The notes under the pieces were generated by a model that worked only from the letters and a program-made list of their open reading frames with translations, did not search any database and had not been told where the DNA came from. From Cladorhizidae sp. MBARI D1340-BT2 (taxonomy: Eukaryota; Porifera; Demospongiae; Poecilosclerida; Cladorhizidae), in NCBI GenBank assembly GCA_028752905.1, contig JAQNBH010000002.1:26395932-26459931 (forward strand): a stretch of DNA of 64,000 nt. The letters are read 5' to 3'. Shown one piece after another: positions 39,401-53,600 of this stretch. The translations under genes were made by a program, and so were the position numbers. The stretch's first letter is position 1. Each line of letters starts with the position of its first letter.

Positions 39401-42400
39401 AAAAAAGATAATTTTTATATCACCGAATAGCCCTTCTAATTATCTGTCTTTTGTACGTGCCAAAATTTTGAGTACTCTAAGTATTAGCAAGTTATGGTGA
39501 TTTGAAGTGGTAAGGTTTGTGATTTTTCCTGGCGTTTTCCAGTTGCCAAAGCGGTGGCCTGCCAGTGAAAAACCACTACATTTATTGATAATCTGTTCAC
39601 ATGTTGCAGATAAGGGCCTTCTCTATCAGTTGACAAAATCTGGGACTTTGGTCTTGTTAATTAGGGCAGTTATGAATTGTACTCTTACTTGATGCTAAAC
39701 ATGTTCTTGATATTTGCCCTAATTTGGTCTATATGTTTCTCATTTTCCCCCCGAAAATCTTGTTTTTTTGCCGTGAAGCTCATAACTTTTCTACACTTTA
39801 CCCAAAAAAGATAATTTTATATCACCGAATAGCTCTTCTAATTATCTGTCTTTTGTACGTGCCAAAATTTTGAGTACTCTAAGTATTAGCAAGTTATGGT
39901 GATTTGAAGTGGTAAGGTTTGTGATTTTTCCTGGCGTTTTCCAGTTGCCAAAGCGGTGGCCTGCCAGTGAAAAACCACTACATTTATTGATAATCTGTTC
40001 ACATGTTGCAGATAAGGGCCTTCTCTATCAGTTGACAAAATCTGGGACTTTGGTCTTGTTAATTAGGGCAGTTATGAATTGTACTCTTACTTGATGCTAA
40101 ACATGTTCTTGATATTTGCCCTAATTTGGTCTATATGTTTCTCATTTTCCCCCCGAAAATCTTGTTTTTTTGCCGTGAAGCTCATAACTTTTCTACACTT
40201 TACCCAAAAAAGATAATTTTTATATCACCGGATAGCCCTTCTAATTATCTGTCTTTTATACGTGCCAAAAGTTTGAGTACTCTAAGTATTAGGAAGTTAT
40301 GATGATTTGAAGTGGTAAGGTTTGTGATTTTTCCTGGCGTTTTCCAGTTGCCAAAGCGGTGGCCTGCCAGTGAAAAACCACTACATTTATTGATAATCTG
40401 TTCACATGTTGCAGATAAGGGCCTTCTCTATCAGTTGACAAAATCTGTGACTTTGGTCTTGTTAATTAGGGCAGTTATGAATTGTACTCTTACTTGATGC
40501 TAAACATGTTCTTGATATTTGCCCTAATTTGGTCTATATGTTTCTCATTTCCCCCCCGAAAATCTTGTTTTTTTGCCGTGAAGCTCATAACTTTTCTACA
40601 CTTTACCCAAAAAAGATAATTTTTATATCACCGGATAGCCCTTCTAATTATCTGTCTTTTGTACGTGCCAAAAGTTTGAGTACTCTAAGTATTAGCAAGT
40701 TATGATGATTTGAAGTGGTAAGGTTTGTGATTTTTCCTGGCGTTTTCCAGTTGCCAAAGCGGTGGCCTGCCAGTGAAAAACCACTACATTTATTGATAAT
40801 CTGTTCACATGTTGCAGATAAGGGCCTTCTCTATCAGTTGACAAAATCTGGGACTTTGGTCTTGTTAATTAGGGCAGTTATGAATTGTACTCTTACTTGA
40901 TGCTAAACATGTTCTTGATATTTGCCCTAATTTGGTCTATATGTTTCTCATTTCCCCCCCGAAAATCTTGTTTTTTTGCCGTGAAGCTCATAACTTTTCT
41001 ACACTTTACCCAAAAAAGATAATTTTTATATCACCGGATAGCTCTTCTAATTATCTGTATTTTGTACGTGCCAAAATTTTGAGTACTCTAAGTATTAGGA
41101 AGTTATGTTGATTTGAAGTGGTAAGGTTTGGGATTTTTCCTGGCGTTTTCCAGTTGCCAAAGCGGTGGCCTGCCAGTGAAAAACCACTACATTTATTGAT
41201 AATCTGTTCACATGTTGCAGATAAGGGCCTTCTCTATCAGTTGACAAAATCTGGGACTTTGGTCTTGTTAATTAGGGCAGTTATGAATTGTACTCTTACT
41301 TGATGCTAAACATGTTCTTGATATTTGCCCTAATTTGGTCTATATGTTTCTCATTTTCCCCCCGAAAATCTTGTTTTTTTGCCGTGAAGCTCATAACTTT
41401 TCTACACTTTACCCCAAAAAGATAATTTTTATATCACCGGATAGCCCTTCTAATTATCTGTCTTTTGTACGTGCCAAAAGTTTGAGTACTCTAAGTATTA
41501 GGAAGTTATGTTGATTTGAAGTGGTAAGGTTTGTGATTTTTCCTGGCGTTTTCCAGTTGCCAAAGCGGTGGCCTGCCAGTGAAAAACCACTACATTTATT
41601 GATAATCTGTTCACATGTTGCAGATAAGGGCCTTCTCTATCAGTTGACAAAATCTGGGACTTTGGTCTTGTTAATTAGGGCAGTTATGAATTGTACTCTT
41701 ACTTGATGCTAAACATGTTCTTGATATTTGCCCTAATTTGGTCTATATGTTTCTCATTTTCCCCCCGAAAATCTTGTTTTTTTGCCGTGAAGCTCATAAC
41801 TTTTCTACACTTTACCCAAAAAAGATAATTTTTATATCACCGGATAGCCCTTCTAATTATCTGTCTTTTATACGTGCCAAAAGTTTGAGTACTCTAAGTA
41901 TTAGGAAGTTATGATGATTTGAAGTGGTAAGGTTTGTGATTTTTCCTGGCGTTTTCCAGTTGCCAAAGCGGTGGCCTGCCAGTGAAAAACCACTACATTT
42001 ATTGATAATCTGTTCACATGTTGCAGATAAGGGCCTTCTCTATCAGTTGACAAAATCTGGGACTTTGGTCTTGTTAATTAGGGCAGTTATGAATTGTACT
42101 CTTACTTGATGCTAAACATGTTCTTGATATTTGCCCTAATTTGGTCTATATGTTTCTCATTTCCCCCCCGAAAATCTTGTTTTTTTGCCGTGAAGCTCAT
42201 AACTTTTCTACACTTTACCCAAAAAAGATAATTTTTATATCACCGGATAGCTCTTCTAATTATCTGTATTTTGTACGTGCCAAAATTTTAAGTACTCTAA
42301 GTATTAGGAAGTTATGGTGATTTGAAGTGGTAAGGTTTGGGATTTTTCCTGGCGTTTTCCAGTTGCCAAAGCGGTGGCCTGCCAGTGAAAAACCACTACA

Positions 42401-43026
42401 TTTATTGATAATCTGTTCACATGTTGCAGATAAGGGCCTTCTCTATCAGTTGACAAAATCTGTGACTTTGGTCTTGTTAATTAGGGCAGTTATGAATTGT
42501 ACTCTTACTTGATGCTAAACATGTTCTTGATATTTGCCCTAATTTGGTCTATATGTTTCTCATTTCCCCCCCGAAAATCTTGTTTTTTTGCCGTGAAGCT
42601 CATAACTTTTCTACACTTTACCCAAAAAAGATAATTTTTATATCACCGGATAGCCCTTCTAATTATCTGTCTTTTGTACGTGCCAAAAGTTTGAGTACTC
42701 TAAGTATTAGCAAGTTATGATGATTTGAAGTGGTAAGGTTTGTGATTTTTCCTGGCGTTTTCCAGTTGCCAAAGCGGTGGCCTGCCAGTGAAAAACCACT
42801 ACATTTATTGATAATCTGTTCACATGTTGCAGATAAGGGCCTTCTCTATCAGTTGACAAAATCTGGGACTTTGGTCTTGTTAATTAGGGCAGTTATGAAT
42901 TGTATTCTTACTTGATGCTAAACATGTTCTTGATATTTGCCCTAATTTGGTCTATATGTTTCTCATTTTCCCCCCGAAAATCTTGTTTTTTTGCCGTGAA
43001 GCTCATAACTTTTCTACACTTTACCC

Positions 43027-46000
43027 AAAAAAGATAATTTTTATATCACCGGATAGCTCTTCTAATTATCTGTATTTTGTACGTGCCAAAATTTTAAGTA
43101 CTCTAAGTATTAGGAAGTTATGGTGATTTGAAGTGGTAAGGTTTGGGATTTTTCCTGGCGTTTTCCAGTTGCCAAAGCGGTGGCCTGCCAGTGAAAAACC
43201 ACTACATTTATTGATAATCTGTTCACATGTTGCAGATAAGGGCCTTCTCTATCAGTTGACAAAATCTGTGACTTTGGTCTTGTTAATTAGGGCAGTTATG
43301 AATTGTACTCTTACTTGATGCTAAACATGTTCTTGATATTTGCCCTAATTTGGTCTATATGTTTCTCATTTCCCCCCCGAAAATCTTGTTTTTTTGCCGT
43401 GAAGCTCATAACTTTTCTACACTTTACCCAAAAAAGATAATTTTTATATCACCGGATAGCCCTTCTAATTATCTGTCTTTTGTACGTGCCAAAAGTTTGA
43501 GTACTCTAAGTATTAGCAAGTTATGATGATTTGAAGTGGTAAGGTTTGTGATTTTTCCTGGCGTTTTCCAGTTGCCAAAGCGGTGGCCTGCCAGTGAAAA
43601 ACCACTACATTTATTGATAATCTGTTCACATGTTGCAGATAAGGGCCTTCTCTATCAGTTGACAAAATCTGGGACTTTGGTCTTGTTAATTAGGGCAGTT
43701 ATGAATTGTACTCTTACTTGATGCTAAACATGTTCTTGATATTTGCCCTAATTTGGTCTATATGTTTCTCATTTCCCCCCCGAAAATCTTGTTTTTTTGC
43801 CGTGAAGCTCATAACTTTTCTACACTTTACCCAAAAAAGATAATTTTTATATCACCGGATAGCTCTTCTAATTATCTGTATTTTGTACGTGCCAAAATTT
43901 TGAGTACTCTAAGTATTAGGAAGTTATGTTGATTTGAAGTGGTAAGGTTTGGGATTTTTCCTGGCGTTTTCCAGTTGCCAAAGCGGTGGCCTGCCAGTGA
44001 AAAACCACTACATTTATTGATAATCTGTTCACATGTTGCAGATAAGGGCCTTCTCTATCAGTTGACAAAATCTGGGACTTTGGTCTTGTTAATTAGGGCA
44101 GTTATGAATTGTACTCTTACTTGATGCTAAACATGTTCTTGATATTTGCCCTAATTTGGTCTATATGTTTCTCATTTTCCCCCCGAAAATCTTGTTTTTT
44201 TGCCGTGAAGCTCATAACTTTTCTACACTTTACCCCAAAAAGATAATTTTTATATCACCGGATAGCCCTTCTAATTATCTGTCTTTTGTACGTGCCAAAA
44301 GTTTGAGTACTCTAAGTATTAGGAAGTTATGTTGATTTGAAGTGGTAAGGTTTGTGATTTTTCCTGGCGTTTTCCAGTTGCCAAAGCGGTGGCCTGCCAG
44401 TGAAAAACCACTACATTTATTGATAATCTGTTCACATGTTGCAGATAAGGGCCTTCTCTATCAGTTGACAAAATCTGGGACTTTGGTCTTGTTAATTAGG
44501 GCAGTTATGAATTGTACTCTTACTTGATGCTAAACATGTTCTTGATATTTGCCCTAATTTGGTCTATATGTTTCTCATTTTCCCCCCGAAAATCTTGTTT
44601 TTTTGCCGTGAAGCTCATAACTTTTCTACACTTTACCCAAAAAAGATAATTTTTATATCACCGGATAGCCCTTCTAATTATCTGTCTTTTATACGTGCCA
44701 AAAGTTTGAGTACTCTAAGTATTAGGAAGTTATGATGATTTGAAGTGGTAAGGTTTGTGATTTTTCCTGGCGTTTTCCAGTTGCCAAAGCGGTGGCCTGC
44801 CAGTGAAAAACCACTACATTTATTGATAATCTGTTCACATGTTGCAGATAAGGGCCTTCTCTATCAGTTGACAAAATCTGGGACTTTGGTCTTGTTAATT
44901 AGGGCAGTTATGAATTGTACTCTTACTTGATGCTAAACATGTTCTTGATATTTGCCCTAATTTGGTCTATATGTTTCTCATTTTCCCCCCGAAAATCTTG
45001 TTTTTTTGCCGTGAAGCTCATAACTTTTCTACACTTTACCCAAAAAAGATAATTTTTATATCACCGGATAGCTCTTCTAATTATCTGTATTTTGTACGTG
45101 CCAAAATTTTAAGTACTCTAAGTATTAGGAAGTTATGGTGATTTGAAGTGGTAAGGTTTGGGATTTTTCCTGGCGTTTTCCAGTTGCCAAAGCGGTGGCC
45201 TGCCAGTGAAAAACCACTACATTTATTGATAATCTGTTCACATGTTGCAGATAAGGGCCTTCTCTATCAGTTGACAAAATCTGTGACTTTGGTCTTGTTA
45301 ATTAGGGCAGTTATGAATTGTACTCTTACTTGATGCTAAACATGTTCTTGATATTTGCCCTAATTTGGTCTATATGTTTCTCATTTCCCCCCCGAAAATC
45401 TTGTTTTTTTGCCGTGAAGCTCATAACTTTTCTACACTTTACCCAAAAAAGATAATTTTTATATCACCGGATAGCCCTTCTAATTATCTGTCTTTTGTAC
45501 GTGCCAAAAGTTTGAGTACTCTAAGTATTAGCAAGTTATGATGATTTGAAGTGGTAAGGTTTGTGATTTTTCCTGGCGTTTTCCAGTTGCCAAAGCGGTG
45601 GCCTGCCAGTGAAAAACCACTACATTTATTGATAATCTGTTCACATGTTGCAGATAAGGGCCTTCTCTATCAGTTGACAAAATCTGGGACTTTGGTCTTG
45701 TTAATTAGGGCAGTTATGAATTGTACTCTTACTTGATGCTAAACATGTTCTTGATATTTGCCCTAATTTGGTCTATATGTTTCTCATTTCCCCCCCGAAA
45801 ATCTTGTTTTTTTGCCGTGAAGCTCATAACTTTTCTACACTTTACCCAAAAAAGATAATTTTTATATCACCGGATAGCTCTTCTAATTATCTGTATTTTG
45901 TACGTGCCAAAATTTTGAGTACTCTAAGTATTAGGAAGTTATGTTGATTTGAAGTGGTAAGGTTTGGGATTTTTCCTGGCGTTTTCCAGTTGCCAAAGCG

Positions 46001-47056
46001 GTGGCCTGCCAGTGAAAAACCACTACATTTATTGATAATCTGTTCACATGTTGCAGATAAGGGCCTTCTCTATCAGTTGACAAAATCTGGGACTTTGGTC
46101 TTGTTAATTAGGGCAGTTATGAATTGTACTCTTACTTGATGCTAAACATGTTCTTGATATTTGCCCTAATTTGGTCTATATGTTTCTCATTTCCCCCCCG
46201 AAAATCTTGTTTTTTTGCCGTGAAGCTCATAACTTTTCTACACTTTACCCCAAAAAGATAATTTTTATATCACCGGATAGCCCTTCTAATTATCTGTCTT
46301 TTGTACGTGCCAAAAGTTTGAGTACTCTAAGTATTAGGAAGTTATGTTGATTTGAAGTGGTAAGGTTTGTGATTTTTCCTGGCGTTTTCCAGTTGCCAAA
46401 GCGGTGGCCTGCCAGTGAAAAACCACTACATTTATTGATAATCTGTTCACATGTTGCAGATAAGGGCCTTCTCTATCAGTTGACAAAATCTGGGACTTTG
46501 GTCTTGTTAATTAGGGCAGTTATGAATTGTACTCTTACTTGATGCTAAACATGTTCTTGATATTTGCCCTAATTTGGTCTATATGTTTCTCATTTTCCCC
46601 CCGAAAATCTTGTTTTTTTGCCGTGAAGCTCATAACTTTGCTACACTTTACCCAAAAAAGATAATTTTTATATCACCGGATAGCCCTTCTAATTATCTGT
46701 CTTTTATACGTGCCAAAAGTTTGAGTACTCTAAGTATTAGGAAGTTATGATGATTTGAAGTGGTAAGGTTTGTGATTTTTCCTGGCGTTTTCCAGTTGCC
46801 AAAGCGGTGGCCTGCCAGTGAAAAACCACTACATTTATTGATAATCTGTTCACATGTTGCAGATAAGGGCCTTCTCTATCAGTTGACAAAATCTGGGACT
46901 TTGGTCTTGTTAATTAGGGCAGTTATGAATTGTACTCTTACTTGATGCTAAACATGTACTTGATATTTGCCCTAATTTGGTCTATATGTTTCTCATTTTC
47001 CCCCCGAAAATCTTGTTTTTTTGCCGTGAAGCTCATAACTTTTCTACACTTTACCC
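43027..47056 (+). repeat. 5-monomer module in two tandem copies (2 x 2,015 bp)
   Basis: Monomers with landmarks 43133, 43536, 43939, 44342 and 44745 repeat as 45148, 45551, 45954, 46357 and 46760. Order of marks: gtgacttt; gcaag with atgatgattt; gtattttgtac with ttgattt and gggattt; ttgattt; tatacgtgcc. The second copy is also positions 1-5 of the 8-monomer repeat, so the module looks like a partial reduplication of that unit. A related run starts near 40206. Confidence 0.75.
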
Positions 47057-48264
47057 AAAAAAGATAATTTATATATCACCGGATAGCCCTTCTAATTATC
47101 TGTCTTTTGTACGTGCCAAAAGTTTGAGTACTCTAAGTATTAGGAAGTTATGATGATTTGAAGTGGTAAGGTTTGTGATTTTTCCTGGCGTTTTCCAGTT
47201 GCCAAAGCGGTGGCCTGCCAGTGAAAAACCACTACATTTATTGATAATCTGTTCACATGTTGCAGATAAGGGCCTTCTCTATCAGTTGACAAAATCTGGG
47301 ACTTTGGTCTTGTTAATTAGGGCAGTTATGAATTGTACTCTTACTTGATGCTAAACATGTTCTTGATATTTGCCCTAATTTGGTCTATATGTTTCTCATT
47401 TCCCCCCCGAAAATCTTGTTTTTTTGCCGTGAAGCTCATAACTTTTCTACACTTTACCCAAAAAAGATAATTTTTATATCACCGGATAGCTCTTCTAATT
47501 ATCTGTCTTTTGTACGTGCCAAAATTTTAAGTACTCTAAGTATTAGCAAGTTATGGTGATTTGAAGTGGTAAGGTTTGGGATTTTTCCTGGCGTTTTCCA
47601 GTTGCCAAAGCGGTGGCCTGCCAGTGAAAAACCACTACATTTATTGATAATCTGTTCACATGTTGCAGATAAGGGCCTTCTCTATCAGTTGACATAATCT
47701 GGGACTTTGGTCTTGTTAATTAGGGCAGTTATGAATTGTACTCTTACTTGATGCTAAACATGTTCTTGATATTTGCCCTAATTTGGTCTATATGTTTCTC
47801 ATTTTTCCCCCGAAAATCTTGTTTTTTTGCCGTGAAGCTCATAACTTTTCTACACTTTACCCAAAAAAGATAATTTTTATATCACCGGATAGCTCTTCTA
47901 ATTATCTGTCTTTTGTACGTGCCAACATTTTGAGTACTCTAAGTATTAGCAAGTTATGGTGATTTGAAGTGGTAAGGTTTGGGATTTTTCCTGGCGTTTT
48001 CCAGTTGCCAAAGCGGTGGCCTGCCAGTGAAAAACCACTACATTTATTGATAATCTGTTCACATGTTGCAGATAAGGACCTTCTCTATCAGTTGACAAAA
48101 TCTGTGACTTTGGTCTTGTTAATTAGGGCAGTTATGAATTGTACTCTTACTTGATGCTAAACATGTTCTTGATATTTGCCCTAATTTGGTCTATATGTTT
48201 CTCATTTTCCCCCCGAAAATCTTGTTTTTTGCCGTGAAGCTCATAACTTTTTTACACTTTACCC
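45042..48264 (+). repeat. 8-monomer higher-order repeat, copy 4 (3,223 bp)
   Basis: The length and monomer order match those of the copies near 11630 and 36178. The seventh monomer carries private changes, gacataatct at 47691 and atttttcccccga near 47803. The first creates a stop in the otherwise open 61-codon stretch. Confidence 0.82.
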
Positions 48265-50681
48265 AAAAAAGATAATTTTTATATCACCGAATAGCCCTTC
48301 TAATTATCTGTCTTTTGTACGTGCCAAAAGTTTGAGTACTCTAAGTATTAGCAAGTTATGATGATTTGAAGTGGTAAGGTTTGTGATTTTTCCTGGCGTT
48401 TTCCAGTTGCCAAAGCGGTGGCCTGCCAGTGAAAAACCACTACATTTATTGATAATCTGTTCACATGTTGCAGATAAGGGCCTTCTCTATCAGTTGACAA
48501 AATCTGGGACTTTGGTCTTGTTAATTAGGGCAGTTATGAATTGTACTCTTACTTGATGCTAAACATGTTCTTGATATTTGCCCTAATTTGGTCTATATGT
48601 TTCTCATTTCCCCCCCGAAAATCTTGTTTTTTTGCCGTGAAGCTCATAACTTTTCTACACTTTACCCAAAAAAGATAATTTTTATATCACCGGATAGCTC
48701 TTCTAATTATCTGTATTTTGTACGTGCCAAAATTTTGAGTACTCTAAGTATTAGGAAGTTATGTTGATTTGAAGTGGTAAGGTTTGGGATTTTTCCTGGC
48801 GTTTTCCAGTTGCCAAAGCGGTGGCCTGCCAGTGAAAAACCACTACATTTATTGATAATCTGTTCACATGTTGCAGATAAGGGCCTTCTCTATCAGTTGA
48901 CAAAATCTGGGACTTTGGTCTTGTTAATTAGGGCAGTTATGAATTGTACTCTTACTTGATGCTAAACATGTTCTTGATATTTGCCCTAATTTGGTCTATA
49001 TGTTTCTCATTTCCCCCCCGAAAATCTTGTTTTTTTGCCGTGAAGCTCATAACTTTTCTACACTTTACCCAAAAAAGATAATTTTTATATCACCGGATAG
49101 CCCTTCTAATTATCTGTCTTTTATACGTGCCAAAAGTTTGAGTACTCTAAGTATTAGGAAGTTATGATGATTTGAAGTGGTAAGGTTTGTGATTTTTCCT
49201 GGCGTTTTCCAGTTGCCAAAGCGGTGGCCTGCCAGTGAAAAACCACTACATTTATTGATAATCTGTTCACATGTTGCAGATAAGGGCCTTCTCTATCAGT
49301 TGACAAAATCTGGGACTTTGGTCTTGTTAATTAGGGCAGTTATGAATTGTACTCTTACTTGATGCTAAACATGTACTTGATATTTGCCCTAATTTGGTCT
49401 ATATGTTTCTCATTTTCCCCCCGAAAATCTTGTTTTTTTGCCGTGAAGCTCATAACTTTTCTACACTTTACCCAAAAAAGATAATTTATATATCACCGGA
49501 TAGCCCTTCTAATTATCTGTCTTTTGTACGTGCCAAAAGTTTGAGTACTCTAAGTATTAGGAAGTTATGATGATTTGAAGTGGTAAGGTTTGTGATTTTT
49601 CCTGGCGTTTTCCAGTTGCCAAAGCGGTGGCCTGCCAGTGAAAAACCACTACATTTATTGATAATCTGTTCACATGTTGCAGATAAGGGCCTTCTCTATC
49701 AGTTGACAAAATCTGGGACTTTGGTCTTGTTAATTAGGGCAGTTATGAATTGTACTCTTACTTGATGCTAAACATGTTCTTGATATTTGCCCTAATTTGG
49801 TCTATATGTTTCTCATTTCCCCCCCGAAAATCTTGTTTTTTTGCCGTGAAGCTCATAACTTTTCTACACTTTACCCAAAAAAGATAATTTTTATATCACC
49901 GGATAGCTCTTCTAATTATCTGTCTTTTGTACGTGCCAAAATTTTAAGTACTCTAAGTATTAGCAAGTTATGGTGATTTGAAGTGGTAAGGTTTGGGATT
50001 TTTCCTGGCGTTTTCCAGTTGCCAAAGCGGTGGCCTGCCAGTGAAAAACCACTACATTTATTGATAATCTGTTCACATGTTGCAGATAAGGGCCTTCTCT
50101 ATCAGTTGACATAATCTGGGACTTTGGTCTTGTTAATTAGGGCAGTTATGAATTGTACTCTTACTTGATGCTAAACATGTTCTTGATATTTGCCCTAATT
50201 TGGTCTATATGTTTCTCATTTTTCCCCCGAAAATCTTGTTTTTTTGCCGTGAAGCTCATAACTTTTCTACACTTTACCCAAAAAAGATAATTTTTATATC
50301 ACCGGATAGCTCTTCTAATTATCTGTCTTTTGTACGTGCCAACATTTTGAGTACTCTAAGTATTAGCAAGTTATGGTGATTTGAAGTGGTAAGGTTTGGG
50401 ATTTTTCCTGGCGTTTTCCAGTTGCCAAAGCGGTGGCCTGCCAGTGAAAAACCACTACATTTATTGATAATCTGTTCACATGTTGCAGATAAGGACCTTC
50501 TCTATCAGTTGACAAAATCTGTGACTTTGGTCTTGTTAATTAGGGCAGTTATGAATTGTACTCTTACTTGATGCTAAACATGTTCTTGATATTTGCCCTA
50601 ATTTGGTCTATATGTTTCTCATTTTCCCCCCGAAAATCTTGTTTTTTGCCGTGAAGCTCATAACTTTTTTACACTTTACCC
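48265..50681 (+). repeat. Truncated higher-order repeat, 6 monomers
   Basis: This block follows copy 4 directly and lacks positions 1 and 4 of the 8-monomer order. Its last four monomers (49071-50681, 1,611 bp) repeat 46654-48264 at the same length and share the private gacataatct (50108) and atttttcccccga marks. The first monomer (landmark 48371) joins an accgaatag linker, normally found after the last HOR monomer, to a gcaag/atgatgattt monomer normally in position 2, so it is a recombinant. Confidence 0.8.
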
Positions 50682-53600
50682 AAAAAAGATAATTTTTATA
50701 TCACCGAATAGCCCTTCTAATTATCTGTCTTTTGTACGTGCCAACATTTTGAGTACTCTAAGTATTAGCAAGTTATGGTGATTTGAAGTGGTAAGGTTTG
50801 TGATTTTTCCTGGCGTTTTCCAGTTGCCAAAGCGGTGGCCTGCCAGTGAAAAACCACTACATTTATTGATAATCTGTTCACATGTTGCAGATAAGGGCCT
50901 TCTCTATCAGTTGACAAAATCTGGGACTTTGGTCTTGTTAATTAGGGCAGTTATGAATTGTACTCTTACTTGATGCTAAACATGTTCTTGATATTTGCCC
51001 TAATTTGGTCTATATGTTTCTCATTTTCCCCCCGAAAATCTTGTTTTTTTGCCGTGAAGCTCATAACTTTTCTATACTTTACCCAAAAAAGATAATTTTT
51101 ATATCACCGGATAGCCCTTCTAATTATCTGTCTTTTATACGTGCCAAAAGTTTGAGTACTCTAAGTATTAGGAAGTTATGGTGATTTGAAATGGTAAGGT
51201 TTGTGATTTTTCCTGGCGTTTTCCAGTTGCCAAAGCGGTGGCCTGCCAGTGAAAAACCACTACATTTATTGATAATCTGTTCACATGTTGCAGATAAGGG
51301 CCTTCTCTATCAGTTGACAAAATCTGGGACTTTGGTCTTGTTAATTAGGGCAGTTATGAATTGTACTCTTACTTGATGCTAAACATGTTCTTGATATTTG
51401 CCCTAATTTGGTCTATATGTTTCTCATTTCCCCCCCGAAAATCTTGTTTTTTTGCCGTGAAGCTCATAACTTTTCTACACTTTACCCAAAAAAGATAATT
51501 TTTATATCACCGGATAGCCCTTCTAATTATCTGTCTTTTATACGTGCCAAAAGTTTGAGTACTCTAAGTATTAGGAAGTTATGATGATTTGAAGTGGTAA
51601 GGTTTGTGATTTTTCCTGGCGTTTTCCAGTTGCCAAAGCGGTGGCCTGCCAGTGAAAAACCACTACATTTATTGATAATCTGTTCACATGTTGCAGATAA
51701 GGGCCTTCTCTATCAGTTGACAAAATCTGGAACTTTGGTCTTGTTAATTAGGGCAGTTATGAATTGTACTCTTACTTGATGCTAAACATGTACTTGATAT
51801 TTGCCCTAATTTGGTCTATATGTTTCTCATTTCCCCCCCGAAAATCTTGTTTTTTTGCCGTGAAGCTCATAACTTTTCTACACTTTATCCAAAAAAGATA
51901 ATTTTTATATCACCGGATAGCCCTTCTAATTATCTGTCTTTTGTACGTGCCAAAATGTTGAGTACTCTAAGTATTAGGAAGTTATGGTGATTTGAAGTGG
52001 TAAGGTTTGGGATTTTTCCTGGCGTTTTCCAGTTGCCAAAGCGGTGGCCTGCCAGTGAAAAACCACTACATTTATTGATAATCTGTTCACATGTTGCAGA
52101 TAAGGGCCTTCTCTATCAGTTGACAAAATCTGGGACTTTGGTCTTGTTAATTAGGGCAGTTATGAATTGTACTCTTACTTGATGCTAAACATGTTCTTGA
52201 TATTTGCCCTAATTTGGTCTATATGTTTCTCATTTTCCCCCCGAAAATCTTGTTTTTTTGCCGTGAAGCTCATAACTTTTCTACACTTTACCCAAAAAAG
52301 ATAATTTTTATATCATCGGATAGCCCTTCTAATTATCTGTCTTTTGTACGTGCCAAAAGTTTGAGTACTCTAAATATTAGGAAGTTATGATGATTTGAAG
52401 TGGTAAGGTTTGTGATTTTTCCTGGCGTTTTCCAGTTACCAAAGCGGTGGCCTGCCAGTGAAAAACCACTACATTTATTGATAATCTGTTCACATGTTGC
52501 AGATAAGGGCCTTCTCTATCAGTTGACAAAATCTGGGACTTTGGTCTTGTTAATTAGGGCAGTTATGAATTGTACTCTTACTTGATGCTAAACATGTTCT
52601 TGATATTTGCCCTAATTTGGTCTATATGTTTCTCATTTCCCCCCCGAAAATCTTGTTTTTTTGCCGTGAAGCTCATAACTTTTCTACACTTTACCCAAAA
52701 AAGATAATTTTTATATCACCGGATAGCCCTTCTAATTATCTGTCTTTTATACGTGCCAAAAGTTTGAGTACTCTAAGTATTAGGAAGTTATGATGATTTG
52801 AAGTGGTAAGGTTTGTGATTTTTCCTGGCGTTTTCCAGTTGCCAAAGCGGTGGCCTGCCAGTGAAAAACCACTACATTTATTGATAATCTGTTCACATGT
52901 TGCAGATAAGGGCCTTCTCTATCAGTTGACGAAATCTGGGACTTTGGTCTTGTTAATTAGGGCAGTTATGAATTGTACTCTTACTTGATGCTAAACATGT
53001 ACTTGATATTTGCCCTAATTTGGTCTATATGTTTCTCATTTTCCCCCCGAAAATCTTGTTTTTTTGCCGTGAAGCTCATAACTTTTCTACACTTTATCCA
53101 AAAAAGATAATTTTTATATCACCGGATAGCCCTTCTAATTATCTGTCTTTTGTACGTGCCAAAATGTTGAGTACTCTAAGTATTAGGAAGTTATGGTGAT
53201 TTGAAGTGGTAAGGTTTGGGATTTTTCCTGGCGTTTTCCAGTTGCCAAAGCGGTGGCCTGCCAGTGAAAAACCACTACATTTATTGATAATCTGTTCACA
53301 TGTTGCAGATAAGGGCCTTCTCTATCAGTTGACAAAATCTGGGACTTTGGTCTTGTTAATTAGGGCAGTTATGAATTGTACTCTTACTTGATGCTAAACA
53401 TGTTCTTGATATTTGCCCTAATTTGGTCTATATGTTTCTCATTTCCCCCCCGAAAATCTTGTTTTTTTGCCGTGAAGCTCATAACTTTTCTACACTTTAT
53501 CCAAAAAAGATAATTTTTATATCACCGGATAGCCCTTCTAATTATCTGTCTTTTGTACGTGCCAAAATGTTGAGTACTCTAAGTATTAGGAAGTTATGGT

